Shown in pieces: positions 32,782 through 42,122 of a stretch of DNA of 64,000 nucleotides (its first letter is position 1; every line of letters starts with the position of its first letter). Under the pieces are notes generated by a model. That model ran no database searches. It was not told where the DNA came from and saw nothing but the letters and a program-made list of their open reading frames with translations. This DNA is from Actinoallomurus soli (GTDB taxonomy: Bacteria > Actinomycetota > Actinomycetes > Streptosporangiales > Streptosporangiaceae), in the NCBI RefSeq assembly GCF_024055715.1, contig NZ_JAMXMV010000036.1, positions 1 through 64,000 of the forward strand, in the 5' to 3' direction. The translations under genes were made by a program, and so were the position numbers.

Positions 32782-33449
32782 CGCAGGATACGAAACGCGA
32801 ACGGACGAGCGCGCGTCGTACCGGCGTGAACGAAGCGCCCGGCTGCCTCACCGTCCCCGCGATGATCATCGTCGTCCCGATCCGGCTGCTGTGGGAGCTG
32901 GTCGCCCTGATCGGGCGGCTCGTCGGCCGGTACGTCCTGCGGCCGATCGGATGGCTCTTGTACCAGTGCCTCATCCGGCCCGTCGCCTGGCTGCTGCGCG
33001 TGCTGGTGATCATCCCGCTGCGCTGGGTGGCGGAGGAGGTCCTGGCGCCGCTGGTCCGGGCGGTGTACCGCCATCTCCTGCGGCCGATCGGGCGGGCGCT
33101 GGCCTGGTGCCTGACGATCGTCCTCCTGCCCTTCGCGTACGCCGCGCACTGGATCGGCCGGGGCCTGGCCGCCCTGTGGCGCGCCGCGTGGCCGCTGCTG
33201 GCCGCTTTGGGCCGCGGCATCGCCTTTCTCTGGCGGCTCGCCGGAATCGTGCTGTTCCATCTCCTCGTACGGCCCGTGCGGTGGTTCTGGCGCACCTTCC
33301 TGCGGCCGGTCCTGCGCGCGCTGGCCTGGGCATGGCGTGTCACCGTGCTGACACCCGCCAGATGGGTGCGCGTCAACGTCCTGAAACCCGCCGGAGCGGC
33401 CGTTCGTTCGGTCTTCCGGGCGCTGGGGCTGGATACACGGCGCCCGTGA
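32778..33449 (+). CDS. Trp/Arg-Pro repeat amphipathic protein
   Basis: A 223-aa protein of unknown family, made largely of roughly 11-13-residue units of the type RPIGWLLYQCLI, RPVAWLLRVLVI, RPVRWFWRTFL and RPVLRALAWAW. It is very rich in Trp, Arg and Leu and nearly free of acidic residues, so it is probably membrane-embedded or lies on the membrane surface as a chain of amphipathic helices. The GTG overlaps the LacI stop (GTGA), and an in-frame GTG at 32826 is the other possible start. Co-transcription with the LacI gene is likely. Confidence 0.65.
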   Translation: MTQDTKRERTSARRTGVNEAPGCLTVPAMIIVVPIRLLWELVALIGRLVGRYVLRPIGWLLYQCLIRPVAWLLRVLVIIPLRWVAEEVLAPLVRAVYRHLLRPIGRALAWCLTIVLLPFAYAAHWIGRGLAALWRAAWPLLAALGRGIAFLWRLAGIVLFHLLVRPVRWFWRTFLRPVLRALAWAWRVTVLTPARWVRVNVLKPAGAAVRSVFRALGLDTRRP

Positions 33450-33517
33450 CCCCGTACTCTTAGAGGACAGAGACTTTTGGATTGGCACGAGTAGGAAGGA
33501 CCGAAACCCTGGCACCC

Positions 33518-34336
33518 ATGCCGGAGGGCCCGGCGCCGGCCCCCGTGACCCAGCGACTGCGCGTGCGGTACGCCAAGCGCGGCAGGATGCGGTTCACCAG
33601 CCACCGAGACATCTCCCGGGCCGTGGAACGCGCCGTACGGCGTGCCGGGATCCCGGTGGCATTCAGCGCCGGATTCTCTCCGCACCCGAAGATCTCTTAC
33701 ACGGGTGCGGCGGCAACCGGGGTCGCCAGTGAGGCGGAGTATCTCGAGATCGGGCTCACCGTCCGCCGTGATCCGGAGCAGGTCCGGGCCGCCCTCGACG
33801 CAGTACTGCCCGACGGGCTCGACATCGTCGAGGTCGTCGAGGCGGGGGCCGGGGCTCTGGCGGACCGCCTGGAGGCATCACGGTGGCTCGTGCGCCTCGA
33901 CGGCGTCGTCCCCGACGTCGCCGACGCGGCCGTCCGTGCGTTCACGGCGGCCGAGGAGATCGAGGTCGAGCGCCTCACGAAGAAGGGACGCCGGCGTTTC
34001 GACGCTCGCGCCGCGGTAGTCGCGTGCGAGGTCGACCGGCGTGCCACCCAGGACGCGGATGTCGACTGTGCCATACTTCGAATGGTTGTTCGGCACACGA
34101 CGCCCGCTGTTCGACCGGACGACGTCCTCACCGGCCTTCGCCAGGTGGCCGACCTCGCGCCGCCGTCACCGCCCATGGTGACGCGGCTGGCGCAGGGGCC
34201 GCTCGACGAGTCCACCGGTGAGCTCACCGACCCGCTGGCCTCCGACCGGCAGACCGCACCGGCAGGCGATGACGCCGCCGCGAGCGCGGACGCCGTACGA
34301 GCAGCGGCGCCGGACGCCGTCGGCGCCCAGTCGTAA
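33518..34336 (+). CDS. TIGR03936-type (DUF2344) protein
   Basis: A 272-aa protein. The conserved core VRYAKRGRMRFTSHRDISRA, then RRAGIPVAFSAGFSPHPKIS and EAEYLEIGLT, is that of the radical-SAM-linked DUF2344/TIGR03936 family, which occurs next to TIGR03960 proteins and is thought to work with them, possibly in tRNA or rRNA modification. The C-terminal 40 residues are Ala-rich. The start is uncertain: TTG 33482, ATG 33518 or GTG 33545. ATG is used, but none has an ideal ribosome site. It stands upstream of rne as in relatives. Confidence 0.85.
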   Translation: MPEGPAPAPVTQRLRVRYAKRGRMRFTSHRDISRAVERAVRRAGIPVAFSAGFSPHPKISYTGAAATGVASEAEYLEIGLTVRRDPEQVRAALDAVLPDGLDIVEVVEAGAGALADRLEASRWLVRLDGVVPDVADAAVRAFTAAEEIEVERLTKKGRRRFDARAAVVACEVDRRATQDADVDCAILRMVVRHTTPAVRPDDVLTGLRQVADLAPPSPPMVTRLAQGPLDESTGELTDPLASDRQTAPAGDDAAASADAVRAAAPDAVGAQS

Positions 34337-34394
34337 ACGGATTCCGTGCGTCGCATGGATTCCCGGGGACGATCGGGCGCGCCCCTGATGACTT

Positions 34395-34429
34395 TGTCGG
34401 CACGACCCGCCAGGGCCGTGCCGGCGACA
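34395..34429 (+). promoter_or_regulatory. Hairpin in the rne 5' leader
   Basis: In the 167-bp gap before rne, TGTCGGCACG pairs with CGTGCCGGCGACA, leaving a 3-nt bulge. It may be a structured 5' leader. In E. coli RNase E controls its own mRNA through the 5' UTR, and a similar role here is only an inference. Confidence 0.35.
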
Positions 34430-34503
34430 ACGACAAACGAAGCGTTCCTGTGCGGCGCACCCTTCGCGGGTCGCGCCCGGGAGCCTGACGGGAGACAGCC
34501 CGG

Positions 34504-37272
34504 ATGCTTGACAAGGAGTTCGGTGACGCCACCGGCGGCACCGCGGACAACGGCCCTGAAGCCGGCGAACAGCCCAAGAAGACCACCCGCCCGCGGCGCG
34601 CGAGCCGCCCGGCGGGCCCTCCGCCCGAGCCTGAGGAGGACACCACTCCGCGGCCGGTGACCCGGCCCGCGGCTGCGGCGTCCGCAGAGGCGGTCACGTC
34701 CGCCGCCCCGCCGGCGGCGGAGAGCGACACGGGGACCGGCGGCGCCCCGGGCGACGCCGCGACGAGCGCGCCGGGAGGGGACGCCCCGAGCGCCAAGGGC
34801 GAAGACGCCCCGAGCGCCGCGAGCGCGTCCAAGCCCGCGCGCACCCGCCGGACCCGCAAGACCGCCTCCGCCGCGCCGCAGCCCGCGCCCGAGCCTGCCG
34901 CGCAGACCGAGCCGGCCGGGCAGACCACGCCGGGCGCGCCCGAGCCGCTCACGCCGTCCGCGGCGGAGCCGTCGGCCCCGACCGGCGCTGCGACCAGGCC
35001 CGCCGGGCCGCCGCCCGCCGTTCCCGAGGCCGCGTTCCAGCCGCCGATGGTCATCTTCCAGCCGCCGCAGCTGCCCGACGAGGAGCAGGCGGCGCCGCGC
35101 TCGCGGTCCCGCGCCGAGACGCAGCCGAAGGCCGAGAAGGCCAAGACCGAGGTGAAGGCCGAGACCCCGCCGGCCCCCGAGGAGCCGGAGGACGAGCAGG
35201 ACGAGGACGAGGACGGCACGGACCGTTCCGGGCGCCGTCGCCGCCGTCGGGGCGGCCGGGGCCGGGGCAAGGCACGTGACGGCCAGGAGGCCGAGGAGAC
35301 CGGCCAGACCGAGGACGAGTCCGAGGCCGAGGCCGGGTCGAAGCAGGCCGAGGAGGAGCCCGAGCAGGACGCCGCCGACGACGAGCAGGGCGAGGGCGGC
35401 GGTACCCGTCGCCGGCGCCGCCGTCGCCGCCGCAGCGTCGGGGCCGACACCGAGGAGATCTCGCCCGACGACCCGCCGAACACCGTCGTCCACGTCCGCG
35501 AGCCGCGCGTCGTCGAGGACGAGGTGCAGGCCGTCAAGGGCTCGACCCGGCTGGAGGCCAAGAAGCAGCGCCGCCGGGAGGGCCGGGAGCAGGGCCGCCG
35601 CCGCCCGCCGATCGTGACCGAGTCGGAGTTCCTCGCCCGGCGTGAGTCGGTCGAGCGCATCATGGTGATCCGCTCGGAGGGCGAGCGCACGCAGATCGGC
35701 GTGCTCGAGGACAAGGTCCTGGTCGAGCACTACGTCGACCGGTCCAGCCACCAGTCCTACATCGGCAACGTCTACCTCGGGAAGGTGCAGAACGTCCTGC
35801 CCTCGATGGAGGCGGCGTTCGTCGACATCGGCAAGGGGCGTAACGCCGTCCTGTACGCCGGTGAGGTCAACTGGGACCTCGCGGGCCTGGAGGGCCAGCC
35901 GCGCCGCATCGAGTCGGCGCTGAAGTCCGGCCAGTCGGTGCTGGTGCAGGTCACCAAGGACCCCGTCGGGCACAAGGGCGCCCGGCTGACGAGCCAGATC
36001 TCGCTGCCCGGCCGCTACCTGGTGTACGTCCCGGACGGCTCGATGACCGGCATCAGCCGCAAGCTGCCCGACAAGGAGCGCTCGCGGCTCAAGCAGATCC
36101 TCAAGAAGGTCATGCCCGAGAACGCCGGCGTCATCGTGCGCACCGCGGCGGAGGGCGCGACCGAGGACGAGCTGTCCCGCGACGTCTCCCGCCTGGCCGC
36201 CCAGTGGGAGAACATCAAGCGCCAGTCGAAGACCGCCTCCGCGCCGGCGATGCTGTACGGCGAGCCGGACCTGACCATCCGCGTGGTCCGCGACATCTTC
36301 AACGAGGACTTCACCAAGCTCGTCGTGCAGGGCGAGGACGCGTGGGACATGGTCGAGGAGTACGTCGGCTACGTCGCCCCGCACCTGGCCGACCGGCTGC
36401 AGAAGTGGACCGACGACGAGGACGTCTTCACCTCGTACCGGATCGACGAGCAGATGGCCAAGGCCCTCGACCGCAAGGTCTGGCTGCCCAGCGGCGGCTC
36501 GCTGGTGATCGACCGTACCGAGGCGATGACGGTCGTCGACGTCAACACCGGCAAGTTCACCGGGCAGGGCGGCAACCTCGAGGAGACGGTCACCCGCAAC
36601 AACCTCGAGGCCGCCGAGGAGATCGTGCACCAGCTGCGGCTGCGTGACATCGGCGGCATCATCGTCGTCGACTTCATCGACATGGTGCTCGAGAGCAACC
36701 GCGAGCTGGTGCTGCGCCGGATGCTCGAGTGCCTGTCGCGGGACCGTACCAAGCACCAGGTCGCCGAGGTGACCTCGCTCGGGCTCGTCCAGATGACCCG
36801 CAAGCGGGTCGGTGGCGGGCTGCTGGAGTCGTTCTCCGAGCCGTGCGACTGCTGCAACGGCCGGGGCATCCACGTCACCCTCTCGCCGGTCGAGCCGAAG
36901 GCGGACAAGTCCGCCGCGCCCAGCCGCCGCAAGAAGCGCAAGGGCGAGGTCGAGAAGGCGGTCGAGGACAAGCTCGCGCGCGCCGAGCGCCGCGCGGCCC
37001 GCGCGGACGCCAGGGCCGCCGAGGCGGAGAAGGCGGCCGCCGAGCCCGAGGCCGCGACGGCCGCTGCCGGCGAGCCGGCGGAGGCCGTGTCCGGCCCGGT
37101 GGAGGGCGACCGGGAGGCCGCCGAGGTTCGTCCCGCCGAGACCGGCGAGACGGCCCCTGCGGCGGCCGAGGAGGCCGGGCACGACACGCTCGACGCCGAG
37201 CCCTCGACCAACGGCCGCCGCCGGCGCACGCGCCGGTCCCCGCGGGCGAGGTCCGAGGCCGCCGCGGAGTGA
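34504..37272 (+). CDS. rne: Ribonuclease E/G
   Basis: A 922-aa endoribonuclease. Residues 1 to about 400 are a low-complexity Ala/Pro/Glu/Arg region with alternating acidic and Arg-rich blocks. The catalytic core follows: an S1-like domain (GNVYLGKVQNVLPSMEAAFV), a 5'-sensor/RNase H-like region (VSRLAAQWENIK), Mg ligands in VVDVNTGKFTG (Asp679) and DFIDMVLESNR, and the Zn-link CDCCNGRG (Cys781, Cys784). The tail is again disordered. Position N-terminal to the core is usual for actinobacterial enzymes. ATG with GGGAGA upstream. A strong hairpin follows the gene. Confidence 0.95.
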   Translation: MLDKEFGDATGGTADNGPEAGEQPKKTTRPRRASRPAGPPPEPEEDTTPRPVTRPAAAASAEAVTSAAPPAAESDTGTGGAPGDAATSAPGGDAPSAKGEDAPSAASASKPARTRRTRKTASAAPQPAPEPAAQTEPAGQTTPGAPEPLTPSAAEPSAPTGAATRPAGPPPAVPEAAFQPPMVIFQPPQLPDEEQAAPRSRSRAETQPKAEKAKTEVKAETPPAPEEPEDEQDEDEDGTDRSGRRRRRRGGRGRGKARDGQEAEETGQTEDESEAEAGSKQAEEEPEQDAADDEQGEGGGTRRRRRRRRRSVGADTEEISPDDPPNTVVHVREPRVVEDEVQAVKGSTRLEAKKQRRREGREQGRRRPPIVTESEFLARRESVERIMVIRSEGERTQIGVLEDKVLVEHYVDRSSHQSYIGNVYLGKVQNVLPSMEAAFVDIGKGRNAVLYAGEVNWDLAGLEGQPRRIESALKSGQSVLVQVTKDPVGHKGARLTSQISLPGRYLVYVPDGSMTGISRKLPDKERSRLKQILKKVMPENAGVIVRTAAEGATEDELSRDVSRLAAQWENIKRQSKTASAPAMLYGEPDLTIRVVRDIFNEDFTKLVVQGEDAWDMVEEYVGYVAPHLADRLQKWTDDEDVFTSYRIDEQMAKALDRKVWLPSGGSLVIDRTEAMTVVDVNTGKFTGQGGNLEETVTRNNLEAAEEIVHQLRLRDIGGIIVVDFIDMVLESNRELVLRRMLECLSRDRTKHQVAEVTSLGLVQMTRKRVGGGLLESFSEPCDCCNGRGIHVTLSPVEPKADKSAAPSRRKKRKGEVEKAVEDKLARAERRAARADARAAEAEKAAAEPEAATAAAGEPAEAVSGPVEGDREAAEVRPAETGETAPAAAEEAGHDTLDAEPSTNGRRRRTRRSPRARSEAAAE

Positions 37273-37280
37273 GCCTGCGA

Positions 37281-37311
37281 CGCCCGGTCGTCCGCTCCGG
37301 ACGGCCGGGCG
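37281..37311 (+). terminator. Hairpin terminator after rne
   Basis: The arms CGCCCGG-T-CGTCCG and CGGACG-G-CCGGGCG pair over 14 positions, including one U-G pair, around the loop CTC. It starts 8 bp after the rne stop and has no T-run. Confidence 0.65.
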
Positions 37312-37319
37312 CCCGCCGG

Positions 37320-37483
37320 TTCGACCTTCGGCAGGGGAATCCGGTACTCTAGGTATCCGGCGCTTTCCCGCGCCGTTGTTAGCGCGCCTGAGGCCCTCGG
37401 TGTTCGGTGGGTGCGGGCAGCAGCTTCCAAACTGAGCTTGTTCGGTTAGTCGTGCCCGAGGCACGCAAAGGAAAGGTTCCGCG
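37320..37483 (+). promoter_or_regulatory. Promoter and 5' leader of rplU-rpmA
   Basis: TACTCT at 37345-37350 is a TAnnnT-type -10, with TTCGAC at 37320 a poorly spaced -35. The roughly 130-nt leader includes a perfect small hairpin, CGTGCC-CGA-GGCACG (37451-37465), right before the ribosome site AAGGAAAGG. Ribosomal protein operons often carry regulatory leaders. I do not recognise this one as a known class. Confidence 0.5.
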
Positions 37484-37798
37484 GTGTACGCGATCGTCCG
37501 TTGCGGCGGCAGGCAGGAGAAGGTGGCCGTCGACGATGTGCTCACCGTCGACAAGGTGGCCGGTGAGGTCGGCTCGACGGTGACGCTCCCGGCCGTGCTC
37601 GTCGTTGACGGCGACAACGTCGTCAGCGCGCCCGGCGAGGTGGCCAAGTACGAGGTCACCGCCGAGATCCTTGGTGCGACCAAGGGCCCGAAGATCAACA
37701 TCATGCACTACCGGAACAAGACCGGGTACAAGCGGCGCATGGGTCACCGTCAGCCGTACACCCAGGTCAAGGTCACCGGTATCAAGGCCGGAAAGTAG
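37484..37798 (+). CDS. rplU: 50S ribosomal protein L21
   Basis: A 104-aa ribosomal protein of standard length. It starts YAIVRCGGRQEKVAVDDVL and ends YKRRMGHRQPYTQVKVTGI, both typical of L21. The GTG has AAGGAAAGG upstream. rpmA follows after 9 bp, and the two genes are closed by a terminator. Confidence 0.98.
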   Translation: MYAIVRCGGRQEKVAVDDVLTVDKVAGEVGSTVTLPAVLVVDGDNVVSAPGEVAKYEVTAEILGATKGPKINIMHYRNKTGYKRRMGHRQPYTQVKVTGIKAGK

Positions 37799-37807
37799 GT
37801 CGCAGAC

Positions 37808-38065
37808 ATGGCACACAAGAAGGGCGCGTCCTCCAGCCGTAACGGCCGCGACTCGAACGCCCAGCGTCTGGGCGTCAAGCGGTTCGGCGGTCAGGTCGTG
37901 AACGCCGGCGAGATCATCGTCCGGCAGCGCGGCACGCACTTCCACCCGGGTCCGGGCGTGGGCCGTGGCGGCGACGACACGCTGTTCGCGCTGATCCCCG
38001 GTGCGGTGGAGTTCGGCCGCTACCGCGGCCGTCGCGCCGTGAGCATCGTCCCGCCGGCGGAGTAG
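37808..38065 (+). CDS. rpmA: 50S ribosomal protein L27
   Basis: An 85-aa protein. The N-terminus [20 protein letters not shown] lacks the cleavable Firmicutes-type extension, so the mature form is made directly. [21 protein letters not shown] is the usual L27 core. L27's N-terminal tail reaches the peptidyl-transferase centre. Downstream of rplU, then a strong terminator. Confidence 0.98.
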   Translation: MAHKKGASSSRNGRDSNAQRLGVKRFGGQVVNAGEIIVRQRGTHFHPGPGVGRGGDDTLFALIPGAVEFGRYRGRRAVSIVPPAE

Positions 38066-38092
38066 GTCCGCCGACGCGACAGGTTTCTTCAG

Positions 38093-38134
38093 GACGAGGG
38101 CGGGCCGTTGATCGGCCCGCCCTCGTCGTTTTTT
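38093..38134 (+). terminator. Very strong terminator after rpmA
   Basis: A perfect 15-bp stem (GACGAGGGCGGGCCG at 38093-38107, complement at 38113-38127) with loop TTGAT is followed by GTTTTTT. It ends 16 bp before the obg ATG and would leave obg to its own or read-through transcription. Confidence 0.95.
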
Positions 38135-38150
38135 GACGAAGGGTGAGGAC

Positions 38151-39581
38151 ATGCCGGACGAGACGCCGCAGCCGACGCCGGTGCGGCGCGGTCACAGTGG
38201 GCCGCCGGGAGCGCAGTTCATCGACCGGGTCGTCCTGCACGTCCAGGCCGGCAACGGAGGTCACGGCTGCGCCTCCGTGCACCGGGAGAAGTTCAAGCCG
38301 CTCGGCGGGCCCGACGGCGGCAACGGCGGGCGGGGCGGGGACGTCATCCTGGAGGTCGACGCCAACACCGCCAGCCTGCTCGACTACCACCACCGGCCCA
38401 GCCGCAAGGCGACCGGGGGCAAGCAGGGCCAGGGGGCGAACAAGAACGGCGCGAACGGCACGGACCTCGTGCTGCCCGTCCCGAACGGCACGGTGGTCAA
38501 GACCCGCGACGGCGAGGTGCTGGCCGACCTCGTCGGAGCCGGCACCCGGTTCGTCATCGCCCAGGGCGGCCACGGCGGGCTGGGCAACGCCGCCCTGGCC
38601 AGCGCCCGGCGCAAGGCGCCCGGGTTCGCCCTGCTCGGCGAGCCGGGCGAGGAGGCCGACGTCGTACTGGAGCTGAAGACCGTCGCGGACGTCGCGCTGG
38701 TCGGGTTCCCGAGCGCGGGCAAGTCGTCGCTGATCGCGGCGCTGTCCGCGGCCAAGCCGAAGATCGCCGACTACCCGTTCACCACGCTCACCCCGAACCT
38801 CGGTGTGGTCAGCGCCGGTGAGGTGGTCTACACGGTCGCGGACGTGCCGGGATTGATCGAGGGTGCCAGCCAGGGCAAGGGCCTCGGCCTGCAGTTCCTG
38901 CGCCACATCGAGCGGGCCTCCACGCTCGTCCACGTCCTCGACTGCGCCACCCTCGAACCGGGCCGCGACCCGCTGTCGGACTTCGAGGTGATCGAGGCGG
39001 AGCTGACCGCGTACGACAGCCTCGGCGACGAGCCGCTGTCGGGCCGCCCGCGTCTGGTCGTGCTCAACAAGGTCGACGTGCCCGACGCGCGCGACCTGGC
39101 CGAGCTGGTCCGCCCGGAGTTCGAGAAGCGCGGGCTGAAGGTGTTCGAGGTGTCGGCCGCGACCCACGAGGGCCTGCGCGAGCTGAGCTTCGCGATGGCC
39201 GAGATGGTGGCCGCCCACCGCGCCGCGCTGCCGATGGAGGAGCCGACCCGGCTGGTCATCCGGCCCGCGCCCGTCGGCGGCGCCGACTTCGAGGTGCGCG
39301 CCCTGCCCGACGGGTCCTACCTCGTGACCGGTGAGAAGCCGGTGCGCTGGCTGCGGCAGACCGACTTCAGCAACGACGAGGCCGTCGGCTACCTCGCCGA
39401 CCGGCTCGCCCGGCTCGGCGTCGAGGAGCGCCTGGCCGAGGCCGGCGCCGAGCCCGGCGCCACGGTCTACATCGGCTCCGAGGAGGAGTCGATCGTGTTC
39501 GACTGGGAGCCCGAGGTGCTGGCCGGTTCCGAGCAGCCTCTCGGCCGCCGCGGCACCGACCTGCGCCTGGAGGGCCGCTGA
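38151..39581 (+). CDS. obg: Ribosome-associated GTPase Obg
   Basis: A 476-aa GTPase. A glycine-rich Obg domain ([19 protein letters not shown]) is followed by the G domain with GFPSAGKSS (about residue 185), [20 protein letters not shown] and NKVD, and a C-terminal OCT domain ([18 protein letters not shown]). It acts in 50S assembly and growth control. ATG 38151 is chosen for the GAAGGGTGAGGA site. A TTG at 38133 lies in the terminator's T-run and is rejected. Confidence 0.97.
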   Translation: MPDETPQPTPVRRGHSGPPGAQFIDRVVLHVQAGNGGHGCASVHREKFKPLGGPDGGNGGRGGDVILEVDANTASLLDYHHRPSRKATGGKQGQGANKNGANGTDLVLPVPNGTVVKTRDGEVLADLVGAGTRFVIAQGGHGGLGNAALASARRKAPGFALLGEPGEEADVVLELKTVADVALVGFPSAGKSSLIAALSAAKPKIADYPFTTLTPNLGVVSAGEVVYTVADVPGLIEGASQGKGLGLQFLRHIERASTLVHVLDCATLEPGRDPLSDFEVIEAELTAYDSLGDEPLSGRPRLVVLNKVDVPDARDLAELVRPEFEKRGLKVFEVSAATHEGLRELSFAMAEMVAAHRAALPMEEPTRLVIRPAPVGGADFEVRALPDGSYLVTGEKPVRWLRQTDFSNDEAVGYLADRLARLGVEERLAEAGAEPGATVYIGSEEESIVFDWEPEVLAGSEQPLGRRGTDLRLEGR

Positions 39582-39599
39582 TGAGGACGGAGCGGGGGC

Positions 39600-40787
39600 G
39601 TGGCCGTGCGTGAGGAGGTCGCACGCGCGCGGCGGATCGTCGTCAAGGCGGGGTCGTCCTCGCTGACGACCCCGGACGGGTCGATCGACGCCGCCCGCAT
39701 CGACGCGCTCGTCGACGTCCTGGCCGGCTGGCGCCGCGACCACGGCCGTACGGGCGGGGCCAGGGGCCGCGACGATGGTCGTACGGGCGGAGTCAGGGGC
39801 CGCGAGGTCGTCTTCGTCTCCTCCGGAGCGATCGCCGCCGGGCTCGGCCCGCTGAGCCTGGTCTCCCGGCCGCACGACCTGGCGCTGCAGCAGGCGGCGG
39901 CCAGCGTGGGGCAGGGCCTGCTGGTGGCCCGGTACACCGAGTCCTTCGCGCGGTACGGCCTGTGCGTCGGGCAGGTGCTGCTGACCGCCGACGACATGAT
40001 GCGCCGCTCGCACCACCGCAACGCCCAGCGCACCCTCGAACAGCTCCTCGCCTTCGGCGTCGTGCCGATCGTCAACGAGAACGACACGGTCGCCACCGAC
40101 GAGATCCGCTTCGGCGACAACGACCGGCTCGCCGCGCTCGTCGCCCATCTCACCCGCGCCGACGCGCTGATCCTGCTGTCCGACGTGGACGCCCTCTACA
40201 CCGGCGACCCGAGAGAGCCGGGCGCACGGCGAATCCAGGACGTCCGCGAGCCCGCCGACCTGGACGGCGTACGCCTCGGTGGTTCGGGGCGGGTCGGCAC
40301 CGGCGGCATGGTGACCAAGGTCGAGGCGGCCCGCATCGCGGGCGTCCCGGTCGTCCTGACCAACGCCGACTCGGCCGGGCCCGCGCTCGCCGGCGAGAAC
40401 GTCGGCACGTACTTCCACCCGGCGGGCGTCCAGCCGTCGACGCGGCGCCTGTGGCTGGCGCACGCGACGACCGGGCAGGGACGGCTGCGCCTGGACCCGG
40501 GGGCGGTCGAGGCCGTGGTCCGCCGCCGCAAGTCGCTGCTGCCCGCCGGCCTGACCGGCGTGGAGGGCGACTTCAGCGCGGGCGACCCCGTGGACCTGTG
40601 CGACGACGACGGCCGCGTCGTCGCCCGCGGGCTGGTCAACTACGACGCTTCGGAGATCCCGGATCTGATGGGCAGGTCGACGCGCTGGCTGGCGCGGGAG
40701 CTCGGCCCGGAGTACGAACGCGAGATCATCCACCGGGACGACCTGGTCGTCCTGGTCGGCGAGCAGGCAGCGACCCGCCGGAACTGA
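39600..40787 (+). CDS. proB: Glutamate 5-kinase with PUA domain
   Basis: A 395-aa enzyme that makes gamma-glutamyl phosphate, the first step of proline synthesis. [13 protein letters not shown] binds ATP, then [35 protein letters not shown] and a [15 protein letters not shown] segment. A C-terminal PUA domain starts near residue 300 ([16 protein letters not shown]). Odd: about 22 residues ([11 protein letters not shown] repeated as [11 protein letters not shown]) are inserted before the FVSSGA strand, from a 33-bp tandem duplication. proA follows. Confidence 0.95.
   Translation: MAVREEVARARRIVVKAGSSSLTTPDGSIDAARIDALVDVLAGWRRDHGRTGGARGRDDGRTGGVRGREVVFVSSGAIAAGLGPLSLVSRPHDLALQQAAASVGQGLLVARYTESFARYGLCVGQVLLTADDMMRRSHHRNAQRTLEQLLAFGVVPIVNENDTVATDEIRFGDNDRLAALVAHLTRADALILLSDVDALYTGDPREPGARRIQDVREPADLDGVRLGGSGRVGTGGMVTKVEAARIAGVPVVLTNADSAGPALAGENVGTYFHPAGVQPSTRRLWLAHATTGQGRLRLDPGAVEAVVRRRKSLLPAGLTGVEGDFSAGDPVDLCDDDGRVVARGLVNYDASEIPDLMGRSTRWLARELGPEYEREIIHRDDLVVLVGEQAATRRN
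39738..39803 (+). repeat. 33-bp tandem duplication inside proB
   Basis: Two 33-bp units (39738-39770 and 39771-39803) encode [11 protein letters not shown] and [11 protein letters not shown]. They share most bases, including CGTACGGGCGG, and keep the reading frame. Related to the GCCGTACGGGTGC pair near 3.4 kb. Confidence 0.8.
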
Positions 40788-40813
40788 GTCCGGCGCGGCC
40801 AGGAGGAGGACAG

Positions 40814-42088
40814 ATGAGCAGTCAGGAGCAGGTTCTCGAGGTGGCGCGGCGCGCCAGGCAGGCCGCCGCCGAGCTGGCCCCGCTGCCGCGCGCCGTCAAG
40901 GACGCCGCGCTGAACGCCATCGCGGACGCCCTCGTGGCCGGCTCCGCGCGGATCGTCGAGGCCAACGCCGCCGACGTCGCCCGCGCCCGTGAGGCCGGCA
41001 CCTCCGAGTACATGATCGACCGGCTGAGCCTGACCGACGAGCGGATCGCCGCGATCGCCGCCGCGGTGCGCCACGTCGCGTCCCTGCCGGACCCGGTGGG
41101 GGAGTCCGTCCGCGGCTACACGCTGCCGAACGGCCTGGAGCTGCGGCAGGTCCGCGTCCCGCTCGGCGTGGTCGGCATCATCTACGAGGGCCGCCCGAAC
41201 GTCACCGTCGACGCCGCCGCGCTCACCCTCAAGAGCGGCAACGCCGTGCTGTTGCGCGGCTCGTCCTCGGCGTACGACTCCAACTCCGCGCTGGTCGAGG
41301 TCATGCGGGCGGCGCTGGCCGACGTCGGGGGCGGCGTGCCGGCCGACGCGATCCAGCTCGTGCCCGGACGCGACCGCGACTCCGTCAAGCACCTGATGCG
41401 GGCCCGCGGCCTGGTCGACGTGCTGATCCCGCGGGGTGGCGCCTCGCTGATCAACTCGGTCGTCGAGGAGTCGACGGTGCCGGTCATCGAGACGGGCACC
41501 GGCAACTGCCACGTGTACGTCGACGCGGCCGCCGACCTGGACATGGCCGTGGACATCCTCGTCAACGCCAAGACGCAGCGCCCGTCGGTGTGCAACGCCG
41601 CCGAGACGGTCCTCGTGCACCGCGACATCGCCGAGGCGTTCCTGCCGCGCGCGCTGCGGGCCCTGGGGGAGAAAGGCGTCACCGTGCACGGCGATGCCGC
41701 GGTCCGCGCGCACGCGGGCGAGGGCGCGACCGTGGTCGAGGCGACGGAGGAGGACTGGGGCACCGAGTACCTCTCCCTCGACCTCGCCGCCGCCGTCGTC
41801 GACTCCCTCGACGACGCCGTCGCGCACATCCGGAGGTACGGCTCGGCGCACACCGAGGCGATCGTGACGACCTCCCAGTCCGCCGCCCGGCGCTTCACGG
41901 CGCTCGTCGACTCCGCCGCCGTCATGGTGAACGCCTCGACGCGGTTCACCGACGGCGAGGAGTTCGGGTTCGGCGCGGAGATCGGCATCTCCACCCAGAA
42001 GCTCCACGCCCGCGGCCCCATGGGCCTGCCCGAGCTCACCTCGACGAAGTACATCGTCACCGGCGAGGGCCACCTCAAGGGCGCCTGA
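40814..42088 (+). CDS. proA: Gamma-glutamyl phosphate reductase
   Basis: A 424-aa aldehyde dehydrogenase-fold enzyme for the second proline step. [20 protein letters not shown] and [12 protein letters not shown] bind cofactor, and the catalytic cysteine is in [10 protein letters not shown] (Cys260). [21 protein letters not shown] is the usual C-terminal signature. AGGAGGAGGA before ATG 40814 fixes the start, and open frame upstream lies inside proB. It is the last backbone gene before a 20-kb accessory region. nadD, its usual neighbour, is at 62.5 kb. Confidence 0.97.
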   Translation: MSSQEQVLEVARRARQAAAELAPLPRAVKDAALNAIADALVAGSARIVEANAADVARAREAGTSEYMIDRLSLTDERIAAIAAAVRHVASLPDPVGESVRGYTLPNGLELRQVRVPLGVVGIIYEGRPNVTVDAAALTLKSGNAVLLRGSSSAYDSNSALVEVMRAALADVGGGVPADAIQLVPGRDRDSVKHLMRARGLVDVLIPRGGASLINSVVEESTVPVIETGTGNCHVYVDAAADLDMAVDILVNAKTQRPSVCNAAETVLVHRDIAEAFLPRALRALGEKGVTVHGDAAVRAHAGEGATVVEATEEDWGTEYLSLDLAAAVVDSLDDAVAHIRRYGSAHTEAIVTTSQSAARRFTALVDSAAVMVNASTRFTDGEEFGFGAEIGISTQKLHARGPMGLPELTSTKYIVTGEGHLKGA

Positions 42089-42122
42089 CCGCCACGGTCG
42101 ACCGGACGGAGCGGGCGGAGGG

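Noticed and set aside
33697-37704. Minus-strand open frame of about 1300 codons opposite rne
   Set aside because: It is antisense to TIGR03936, rne and rplU, of low complexity and with no recognisable domains, while the plus strand holds certain genes.
38133-38150. TTG start for obg inside the terminator T-run
   Set aside because: The hairpin and its T-run end there, and a well-placed ribosome site serves ATG 38151.
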